Source of the DNA: Turritopsis dohrnii
Taxonomy: Eukaryota; Cnidaria; Hydrozoa; Anthoathecata; Oceaniidae
Assembly: GCA_027922465.2 (NCBI GenBank)
Contig: BQMF02000256.1
Coordinates: 496,001-560,000, forward strand
Direction: 5' to 3'
Length of the DNA stretch: 64,000 bases
Positions 55,153 to 64,000 of this stretch are shown one piece after another. The first letter of the stretch is position 1. Each line of letters begins with the position of its first letter. The notes under the pieces are model-generated. The model saw nothing but the letters and a program-made list of their open reading frames with translations. It was not told where the DNA came from and searched no databases. Both the position numbers and the translations under genes were made by a program.

Positions 55153-55164
55153 CCTAGAGGGTTT
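55153..55164 (+). promoter_or_regulatory. CCTAGAGGGTTT motif upstream of polB, shared with the TIRs
   Basis: This 12-base motif lies 60 bp before the polymerase start codon and is identical to a motif in each TIR (44583-44594 and its mirror near 60259-60270). It may be a binding site for an element-encoded or host factor. Confidence 0.35.
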
Positions 55165-55223
55165 GAAAAAAAATGAGATTTCAAACTGAGTTAAAGCAAT
55201 TACACAAATAATTATTATACAAC

Positions 55224-58200
55224 ATGACTTCACGAAATACTGTTGTTGAATTAAAAGCTATCGCGAGAGAGCGTGGCATACCCGGCTACTCAAGACTCAG
55301 AAAGGCTGGGTTGATCGAATTAATAGCAGACCCACCTGAGTTTGTTATAAGACCAATGAGGAATGGTCAACCTGTCCGACCCGTTCCACCACCGAGACCT
55401 ACTAGGTTTAACCGACCTGTTCCACCACCAAGACCTGTTAGAATTATTCCTAACCAACAAGACATGGATATCTTCGAACAGCAAGAGATGATGAAAAATA
55501 GACCTGTTGTGAAAAGCAAGTTGAATGAATGGAGAGATTGGTTAGTAAATCATGTACCTAAACCTATTCGTGAGAACGTGAGTAGCGCTTTCAGAACCTT
55601 AAGAGATAAGGTTCTGGATTTGTATAAAAAGGATAGAGGAAAGAAAGAGGATGAAAAAGAAAAAGAGGAAAAAGCGTTTGTCCCCATTGAAACGGCGTTT
55701 GATGGTTCTTACAAAAGGTTCAAGATAAACTCAGATGGAAAAAAGGACGTTGATTCGTTTCTCGAAAAGGTTCGACCCATTTTAAGTGATCTGATTATGA
55801 GGGAACTGAAAAACAAAAAATCAATAAAAATTCAAGCAACTGTGTGGATCAAATGGAGAAAAGAAGATTTATCCAATCCTGAAGCAACAATCTACGTTGA
55901 TAAGGCGTTCAATAGCAATATGGAAACAATTCACAATGAAAGCGATATATCTGATGTTGTTAATAAGATGTTCAATAAGATAATCGAACAGGTTGAAAAC
56001 CCTGCGTTACCTCAATCCGGCTTTGTTATCGATAAGATTTTGAATATTGATGTAGACTTTCACAAGCTAAAATTAACGAGAGGCAGCTCTTACTTACCTT
56101 TACCTGAGAATTTCAGCGGAAAACGATCTGTTATCAATCCACATAACGAAGATGATGAAGAGTGCTTCAAATGGGCTGTTACTGCTGCTTTGAACCACAA
56201 TGAGATTAAGAAAGATCCGCAAAGGATAACGAATCTCAAGAAACACGTTGATAAATATAATTGGGACGGTTTATCGTTTCCAATGGCGCTAAATAAAATA
56301 GATTTGTTTGAGAGAAGGAACCTTGATATCGCTGTGCATGTTTTGACAAAAGATGAGAAAGATGGTATCTATATGTGTCGTAAGTCGAAGTATCTTGATT
56401 GCAAAGAAACGGTTGTTTTGTTTTTACTATGTGAAGAGGAAAAGAGACATTATATAGCTGTAAAGAACTTGAGTGGTGTCTTGAGTAAGGTCAACTCGAA
56501 TCATGAACATAAGGAGCATTATTGTTTGAATTGTCTCAATGGATTCTCAAGTGAGAAAACACGAGATGAACACTTTCAATATTGTAAAAATAATGATGTT
56601 GCTAAGATTGAGATGCCAAAGGAGGGTAGCACCGTTAAGTTTCATGACGGTCAGTACCAGCTCAAAGCTCCTTTCATAATGTATGCTGATTTCGAAGCTT
56701 TGTCAAAAGAGGTTTGTAAAGAACCGCGTAGCGTTATTGGATCATCCACTAAAAAGGTTGGTATACATATCCCCACAGGCTTCTGTTGTTATAGCAAATT
56801 TGCTCATGGTGAAGTTTCAGACCCTCTAACGCTTTATTGAGGTGAAGACTGTGTTTTACGTTTTGTGGATCATGCGGTAGGTGAAGTGAAAAGGCTATAC
56901 AATATGTGTCCTAAACAGAGAATGCGAGACCTCACATATGAAGAGAAACAGGGATTTACCGATTCTGATAAGTGTCACATATGTATGAAAGAATTTGAAA
57001 AAGATAATATTAAGGTTAGGGATCACTGTCATTTTACTGGTAAATTTCGTGGAGCTGCACATCAGTCTTGTAATCTTCGTTATAAAGTGCCTAAATACAT
57101 CCCGATCGTCTTTCACAATCTGAGCGGATATGATGCTCATCTGTTTATCAAAGAACTAGCCAAACAGTATGGAGATGAAGGGATTGCCGTCATTGCTGAA
57201 AACAAAGAAACATATATCTCTTTCTCATTGGATGTTAAGGTTGGTGAATATACTGACAAAAATGGGGAGACTAGAGTTCAAAAGATACAGTTGAGATTCA
57301 TCGATAGTGTGCGTTTCATGGCTAGTAGTCTGGATAACTTGGTAAACAATCTATCTGACGATCAGTGTAAAAACCTTCGAAAATTCTTCAAGGGCGATGA
57401 GCAATTCAAACTATTGAGAAGAAAAGGAGTTTATCCTTATGAATACATGGATTCTTTTGATAAGTTTAACGAAACTAAGCTCCCACCGAAAGATGCTTTT
57501 TACAGCAAGTTGAACATGAAAGGTATCAGTGATGCTGATTATACGCATGCACAGAAGGTGTGGAAACACATGAAAAATAAAAATATGGGTGCGTATCATG
57601 ATCTCTACCTCAAGACAGACGTTCTATTGCTTGCTGATGTTTTTGAGACTTTTAGGGAAACATGTATAACAAACTATAAACTGGATCCTGCACATTTTTA
57701 CACTGCTCCAGGACTAGCTTGGCAAGCCTGTTTGAAAAAGACAGAGGTTGAGCTGGATCTGTTGTCAGATATGGATATGTTTCTCTTCGTAGAGCAAGGT
57801 ATTAGAGGAGGTCTCTGTCAGGCTGTTCATAGACATGCTAAAGCTAATAACAAATATATGGATGCTAAATATAAGAAGACTGAAGAAAGTAGCTATCTCC
57901 AATATCTTGATGCAAATAATCTATATGGATGGGCTATGATTCAGAAGCTACCGACAGGGAATTTCAAGTGGGTAGATGCTAATAAATTTACCGCTGATTT
58001 CATTTCAAAGTTGGCTGAGAAAGACGGTAAATATGGTTATCTTCTTGAAGTTGATGTGAACTATCCTCAGGAGCTTCATGATTCACATAACGATCTTCCG
58101 TTTATGCCTGAGCGAAAGAAGATTAATGGTGTAGAAAAGCTAACTCCATGTCTTTCAGACAAGAAAAACTATATTATTCATATCCGTGCGCTTGATCAAG

Positions 58201-59120
58201 CGCTGAAGCATGGTCTTGTTCTTGAGAAGGTTCATAGAGTACTGAGATTTAAGCAAAGCGCATGGTTGAAGCCGTACATCGATTTCAACACCAATTTGCG
58301 TACCAAATCAAAGAATGACTTTGAAAAGGACTTTTTCAAGCTCATGAACAATTCAGTCTTTGGTAAAACTATGGAGAATCAACGTAAACATAAAGACATA
58401 CGCTTGGCCACCAAGAAAGAACAATATGAGAAGCTGGTGATGAAAGCTAACTTCAAGGGTAGTATCTGTTTCAGTGAACATTTGATGGCTGCTGAAATGC
58501 AAAAGATCAAACTCATGTTGAACAAGCCGATCTATCTGGGACCTACAGTTCTTGATTTGTCAAAGACGATTATGTACGAGTTTCACTATGATTATATGAA
58601 ACCAAAATATGGTGACAATCTAAAGCTCTGCTATATGGATACAGACAGCTTTGTCTATCACATCAAAACCGACGACTTTTACAAAGATATCGCCGATGAT
58701 GTAGCTTTGAGATTCGACACTTCAGCGTACGATGAGAAAGATAACAGACCTTTACCCATAGGTTTGAATAAGAAAGTCATTGGTCTAATGAAAGATGAGT
58801 TGGGTGGTAAGATAATGACGGAGTTTGTTGCTCTAAGAGCGAAGACCTATGCATATAAACAGCTAGATGGAAAAGAAGACAAGAAGTGCAAGGGAGTCAA
58901 GAAGTGTGTAGTAAAGAAGACCATGGGGTTTGATGATTACAAGAGATGCTTGTTCGATGGTAAGAACGTTTACAGGGAACAGATGACCTTCCAATCGATT
59001 AAGCATGATGTCCACACTATAAAAACAAACAAACTCGCTCTTAATGCGGATGATGACAAAAGAATTATTGCAAAAGATGGTATTGCTACATATTCCAGAG
59101 GACACTATAAGCATGCATAA
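55224..59120 (+). pseudogene. polB: Protein-primed DNA polymerase B, with one in-frame stop at 56838
   Basis: An otherwise continuous frame of about 1298 codons. Residues about 4-36 are SAP-like (VVELKAIARERGIPGYSRL). A zinc-finger-like CLNCLNGF..H..C segment lies near 437. Exo I DFE is at 489-491 (MYADFEAL). An endonuclease VII/HNH-like C-x2-C...DHCH...H..C cluster is at about 584-616, and Exo II NLSGYDAHL at about 633. Polymerase motif A is DANNLYGWAM (D896), motif B NNSVFGKTMEN (about 1040), motif C YMDTDSF (D1139, D1141), and the late KTYAYK motif follows. Known role: replication of the linear element from a protein primer. The TGA at 56838-56840 replaces a codon that would be CGA by a C-to-T change, which cuts the protein before the polymerase domain. 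Confidence 0.9.
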
Positions 59121-59198
59121 GATAACAAAGAGGTAAGAGGTAAGAGGTAAGAGGTAAAAAAAACAAAAAAAACTAACAAACAAAAAATAAAAGTTCAC

Positions 59199-60516
59199 AA
59201 AATTGCTTTGGTTTTAGCGATAACCACGATGTTTAGTATATGGTATATATTTCGCTGATCAGCGCATGTAGTTTGCAATTATAGTCGGCATTGTGGATAC
59301 ATGCTGACACTTCTAAGCCCTGGCGTTTGTTGAATTTCGATCGAAATGACGGTAACCTGAATGTCTCTATGGACCAGAGAAACCTGACAGTGATAAATCA
59401 CCCAGACACAATGCTAACCATTCCGCGATATATTCAACACAAACTGCGGGGAAGTGCGCACTCATGCAAGTTTTACAACCAGAACATGAGAGATCTACAA
59501 CCGCCGAAGTATATATACTTCCTCTCAGACGAACTGCGTGGGGTTCGAACACACGACCTTGCTGTTACAAGTTAGCGTTCTTATCCACTAGACTACGCTG
59601 ATCTGTGTGTTATATGTATTGTTAGCTCATTTATGTTATAAAAATGAAACTGCTACAAACTGCTTTTTACTACAATCGGGGATTTCCCTATGGACATTTT
59701 TTATGAGATATTTAATTGTTTACATTTATGAGTAATTTGTGGTTATAATAATAAAAAACTGCTTACGTGTTGTTATTTGAGAATTTTGTTATGTAATCAA
59801 AATAAAAAAATGCTATATAGTCATAACAAAAAGCTGTTTTGAACATAAAAAGATGGTTACCGTCAAATCGAAGAAAATTATAGCGTTCCGAGAGACACCA
59901 CAAGCAGACACTGAGGTCTAAATGAATGATATAAAACCCAAGAGCGGAATAATTTGAAATTGTGGTGAACAGGCGACAGAGTCTGCTGGAAAGGGAAGGT
60001 CTAGTGGAGCGGCTAGATTGGAACTGGATGGTGCCGTCCGCTCCCGGTATTCACCACAAAATATGCCAAAAGTTGTCGGGAAAAACAATGTGACTAGATG
60101 TAATATACTCGAACAGATCATGAACGGCCATTGCGTGCGTAGTAGTCGGAGTTCGTAAGTAGTCACACACAACTAGTCTAATCTAGGGGTAGAGCTCAGA
60201 GCTGGTGGATTCGAGAATACAGGGTGGAGTGCCGGTTAGATTGAAGACAATGAATTAAAAACCCTCTAGGGTATCACAACAACAACAGCAACAATAACAA
60301 CAACAAAAAACCCTAGGGGGTTCCTCCTAAGGGAGTTTTGTTTTCAATAATAATAAGTTCATGGTTGGACTCATTTATTGATTAAACTTTATGTAGGGAA
60401 ATACCCGAAATCATATGATTTTCCATGTTATGTTTATGAGAGAAAAATTGACAGGGATTCTCGCTTATGATTAGGAGGGATATAATTTTGCGCTATAATC
60501 GGCACTTTCCTATCTC
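59199..60516 (-). repeat. Polinton right terminal inverted repeat
   Basis: Mirror of 44337-45654. On the plus strand it contains an orphan copy of the last 20 codons of the 45595-46748 gene (about 59199-59258), a tRNA-like sequence on the minus strand, and the outer motifs. It ends ...CTATCTC at 60516. Confidence 0.95.
59531..59603 (-). tRNA. tRNA-like sequence inside the right TIR, probably non-functional
   Basis: Mirror copy of 45250-45322, with the same A- and B-box-like parts and CTTGTAA loop, and the same poor stems. Confidence 0.5.
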
Positions 60517-60522
60517 TAGAAC
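60517..60522 (+). other. Right target-site duplication TAGAAC
   Basis: Same six bases as at 44330-44335, directly after the TC end of the element. Confidence 0.85.
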
Positions 60523-60601
60523 TTCTAACTCGAGGTTAGAATACTAACTCGAGGTTAAAACTTCTAAGTCGAGGTTAGAACTTCTAACTCGAGGTTAGAA
60601 C
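60517..60601 (+). repeat. 20-bp minisatellite, right part (~4 copies)
   Basis: It continues the AACTCGAGGTTAGAACTTCT array in the same direction as the left part. It therefore belongs to the target, not to the Polinton TIR. Confidence 0.95.
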
Positions 60602-60645
60602 GGTGGTCTTCAATCACCGTGTATTCAATATGTCTCATACTCACC

Positions 60646-60657
60646 CACGTGCACGTG
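60646..60657 (+). promoter_or_regulatory. Two abutting CACGTG E-boxes
   Basis: CACGTGCACGTG lies 27 bp upstream of the start codon of the SAM-HECT gene. Paired E-boxes suggest binding by a bHLH-zip factor (USF/MYC/MITF class). No TATA box is seen between the minisatellite and the ATG. Confidence 0.5.
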
Positions 60658-60683
60658 AAGTGAGCGCGTTTTGCAAAACAAAG

Positions 60684-63600
60684 ATGGCATCCTCAAGTAG
60701 TGCGAATGAGGTTAGTTTTGATTTGTTGTTGTTGTTGTTACTGAAATTATTAATTTGTATATACTTCTATGGAAAAATAATGTCTATCTCATTGTATAGC
60801 TTTTTGCTATCTGTCTCAACCAGAGGGCAGAGGGAGCAGACACTATTATATGTTTTCTCTGCTCTAAAAAATAAATAGGTATATATCACTGCATGCTTCT
60901 CTTGAATTTCTGAACTATATATATACTTTCTAGATCGTTCTGAGTACATGTGTATAACAATAAAACTTTATATTCCAGTGAATTCATTTTTACAAGCTTC
61001 AGAATGAATGTTTTCAGAATGTTTAATACTTTTTGCACAACATTTACATTAATTATATATAAGCATTTATATATATATATATAAAACGTTAAACATCTAT
61101 ATAAGAAGACAAGTAGGCTTATGTTCTTTAGTCTTTGTTTTGTTTGTTTTGTTATTTTTAAAAAAATAATATATACTTAATACCTTTAAGCTAACATGAC
61201 ATGGTTGTAACTTTTTAAAGTATGTGTATATCTTTTTGTATTAGGTTGTTGATTTCCTTGTTGAAAGGGAATGTTCCCCCAAGGTCATTCAAACTGTTCG
61301 AGAAATGAAAGTATGTAATTACAAAGTATAGTTTGTACTCTTTGTACTTAATTTTGACCTTTCCATTTGTAATTTAGAAATTTTAGCAAACCTAAGTTGA
61401 GTTTGAAGATAATGCTAACTTATAGAAGACAGAGTAATTCATGTTCTTTTGTTTTTAGGTATCCGTTGACAACTTGCATTTATTTACCAAAGAAGATTTT
61501 AAGGAGATGGGAATGGCTCTTGGTGATGTTTACTTACTTCTTGAGAAGTTCAAGAGTGAAGAAAGACCCAAGGAAGATTTATTGAAAGACTTTTTAAATA
61601 CAACCCGTTCAAATCATGTTTCTCACTTTGGAAATAAATCTAAAAAAAGAAAGAAAGCTGAGTTCACTGTATGCTTTAACTGGTGCGACTATGATTATCA
61701 TAAATGTAAATATGTACAGCTTAGAGAAAGTAGTGGTGGCGGAAAAAGATTCAAAATTGTGAAACGTGATGCATCTTTAAGTTCTTTGTTAGAGGTTACG
61801 AAAAGTCGCTACTTTCCAAATGGAAAGAGTCGACGAGGGCATGAGAGAAAATTTACATTTACTCTTGGTGGAATTGGAATGGAGGAACTTGAAGATTCGA
61901 TGACGAGCGATGAGCAACACTTTCAGCTTGATGTATATACAGCCACACATCAGCTTAAATCACCTCACAGATTTTTATTGCTTACAAAGGAAAAAAAAAT
62001 ATCCATATCAAATATGTTCAACTGGGATGAAAATGATGATGATGACTTCACTACTCCAACTCCATTTGAATCAGGAACATACACTAATTCGCTGGTACAG
62101 TTTTATTAATTAACCATATAGAGGCAAACTCACAGGCACACACACAAATAGTGACAACATTCTGAATATAAAGCTAGGGTTCTTAAGTTTGTGTATTTAG
62201 AATGTCTAATTTTCTGATTGTTTATTTTTAGGTTCCTTCTGATGATGTTTATGTAACTTCAACTCCAAAACAACAAAATAAGAATGAGGTGTGTTTATAT
62301 GTTTTTTTATGAAAATACTTTTTTGTTTTAACAATTGGATGTTCAAAATCGACTTTCATTTTTACTTGGACTTAAAGACATTTGCTATACAATCTCTTAG
62401 TTGATTTCATTCTGAAACTTCTTATCATTTTATTATTCACAGGGACTTCTTATTGGACATTCGGAAGAGAGAATGACATTAAGGGCTGAAATGGAAGATC
62501 AGTTTTTAAAATCACTACAATCAGATCAAATGAAGGAAGAGCAAAAGCGAATTGAAGATGCAAGACAAAAACATTTGCTTACCCTTATGAATGAGCGTAG
62601 CAGTAGAGTTGTACCTGAGCCACCTGTAGATGAAGACCACGTGGTGTTAACTGTTCGACATTGTTCATTAGGCTCTAAAGTTCGCTTATTTAGAGCTGAT
62701 AGGGAGTCTTTGTGCAGAACCCGAGTACTTTTGTATAAAAGACTTTTCATCTAATGTAATGTATCCCAATGATAAAGTTTCTTCTGGTGTTTACAAAGTA
62801 ATAGAAATTGATTCACCAATGTCCTTATCCAAGGATGGGGAAATAGGCTTCTACGAGTTCTCACCATTGGGTGATAAGGAACCTGACCAACAAGATTCAA
62901 ACTTGGACCGTTTAGAAACTAGACGAGTTGAATGTCAAGAAAAACTGACTAGAAATATTTTAGATGATGACATTTACCAAGTTAACAGACACAATATAGT
63001 AGAAGATCTATTGAAGGTCTATGATAAGCGAGTACTGAATAAATTCCTGTCCTTTAAGTTTCATGAAGAGGAAGCTGTGGGTGAAGGCGTAGCTAGAGAT
63101 GTTTACTCCACATTCTATAAGAAATTGCAAGAGTTTCATTGCGCTGGCATGTACAGTGTGGTTCCTACGTCTTTTCCGATGAATGTCGATGCTGGAAATT
63201 TAGGAGCAATCATCACACATGCTTTTGTGCAGCATAGAGTGTTTCCAGTTCACTTCTCTAAAGCATCTTTCGAATATCTTGTGACTGGTGATGTTCGCTC
63301 TGAGGTGCTAAGGGAAAGCTTCTTTGATTATGTCACCACAAAAGAAAAAGCAATTTTGAAGACAAATATTGATAAATGGAATGAAAATGGGAAGCAGGTG
63401 GTATGGGACATTTTAATGGACTGTGGAATTTCTTCTGTTCCAAATGCCAAGAACATTGGTGACTTAATTATGAGTGCTGCGAATTACGTGTTCATTGAAA
63501 AGCCACACTATCTATTAAAAAAAATCCAATTTGGACTTGGAAATTTTTGGAAAGGAATAACTGTAAAGGAAATCGATGCCTTGTATGGTTTTTACAAAGT

Positions 63601-63934
63601 GAACAATGAAAACGTTATGGATTGCTTTGATTTTTCCGCCGTATCATCACCATCGGAAGAGAAAGTGGAAAATTACTTTAAAAGATACTTAAGAAGTGCT
63701 TGTATCAATGATTTGTCGCTGCTTTTAGAATTTTGTTCGGGTGTAGCAGTAATTGACCATGATGATCGAATTAAGTTGGAATTTGTTAACCAAGACCCTC
63801 GCAACATGTCTATAGCTGCTAAGGCATGTTTCAAGATTTTATATCTTCCACGACAAGTAGAAACATTCAAACTATTTACTACTATTTGTAATATGATTTT
63901 ACATAATCCTTTGTGTTGGTCTATGTATGACTAA
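60684..63934 (+). CDS. SAM-HECT ubiquitin ligase-like gene, five exons, probably frameshifted
   Basis: Exons inferred from GT/AG sites: 60684-60710, 61245-61310, 61459-62094, 62232-62288 and 62443-63934. All join in phase 0. Exons 2-3 encode a SAM-like domain (VVDFLVERECSPKVIQTVRE, then LHLFTKEDFKEMGMALGDVY). The start of exon 5 has a helical segment and a ubiquitin-like/UBX-like strand region (VVLTVRHCSLGSKVRLF). The rest is HECT-like, with VGEGVARDVYSTFYKKL, FPVHFSKASFEYL and, near the end, the cysteine region ACFKILYLPRQ, then SMYD and a stop. HECT enzymes pass ubiquitin through that cysteine. At about 62700 the frame changes from the UBX-like part to the HECT part, which suggests a deletion of about 11 bases. 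An unrecognised mini-intron is the alternative. Exon 3 would otherwise read to a stop at 62109. Confidence 0.7.
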
Positions 63935-64000
63935 TTTGCACTATACTGCTAACATTTTCACATTCTTTCACTTAAAGGATATGATGAGAGTGTTTTATTA

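Larger units (their letters stand above)
44336..60516. mobile_element. Polinton/Maverick (virus-like DNA transposon), 16.2 kb
   Basis: This element has all structural marks of the class: 1.32 kb inverted termini, 5'-AG and TC-3' ends, a 6-bp duplication, and genes for protein-primed DNA polymerase B, retroviral-type integrase, packaging ATPase, and major and minor capsid proteins. It belongs with the polintoviruses/adintoviruses (family knowledge). I did not find an adenovirus-type cysteine protease. Genes run in both directions, as compact divergent and convergent pairs. Breaks affect the polymerase, the major capsid protein, the first minus-strand gene, the 51.3-52.6 kb gene and the 52.6-53.2 kb gene, and probably the integrase tail, so this copy is defective although its TIRs are almost identical. 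Confidence 0.95.

Overview
This 64 kb window is AT-rich, intron-bearing, repeat-dense animal DNA. Spliced genes with GT/AG introns, a HEPN/NB-ARC/TPR immune-type gene, a complete Polinton/Maverick, a Helitron, a hAT-type element, a SINE and many MITE/foldback elements point to an invertebrate metazoan. From memory of similar Polinton, Helitron and HECT gene sets I favour a cnidarian, with a sponge as the alternative. The species cannot be told from the sequence alone. No bacterial operons, CRISPR arrays or rRNA were seen.

Layout. 0.8-1.35 kb (+): decayed transposon-associated gene. 2.8-6.2 kb (-): broken Helitron with a ubiquitin-protease-like module, Helitron N-terminal region and the C-terminal half of a Pif1 helicase. 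6.3-11 kb: mostly unassigned, with diverged repeats. 11.05-17.0 kb (-): a large HEPN-NB-ARC-TPR gene with 20 TPR units of 126 bp, and a small downstream exon that joins in phase. 17-35.9 kb: no convincing gene, but a 2.6 kb foldback element, a Harbinger-type MITE, a 1 kb TA-flanked MITE, smaller hairpins and a tRNA-derived SINE. 35.9-37.4 kb: possible last exons of a minus-strand gene, tRNA-like composite repeats and two copies of a 234 bp MITE (one at 35.2 kb). 37.8-42.3 kb: hAT-type element bounded by CAGGGGCGG termini, holding an OTU/vertnin-like spliced gene and the C-terminal part of a hAT transposase.

44.336-60.516 kb: full-length Polinton of 16.2 kb. It has 1.32 kb terminal inverted repeats, AG...TC termini and a 6 bp duplication TAGAAC, and sits inside a 20 bp minisatellite. 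It encodes penton-like minor capsid protein, double-jelly-roll major capsid protein, A32/FtsK-type packaging ATPase, several small membrane or coiled-coil proteins, a D,D35E integrase, a SAP-domain protein and protein-primed DNA polymerase B. The two TIR copies are about 99% identical, yet six genes are broken or appear broken by stops or frameshifts, so the copy looks young but defective.

60.68-63.93 kb (+): spliced SAM-HECT ubiquitin ligase-like gene, with a probable small deletion, starting about 170 bp beyond the Polinton end.

How it fits together: the Polinton genes form a virus-like module (replication by the protein-primed polymerase, insertion by the integrase, assembly by capsid proteins and ATPase). 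The host-type genes are the NLR-like gene and the HECT gene. The rest is a graveyard of DNA transposons and their non-autonomous relatives.
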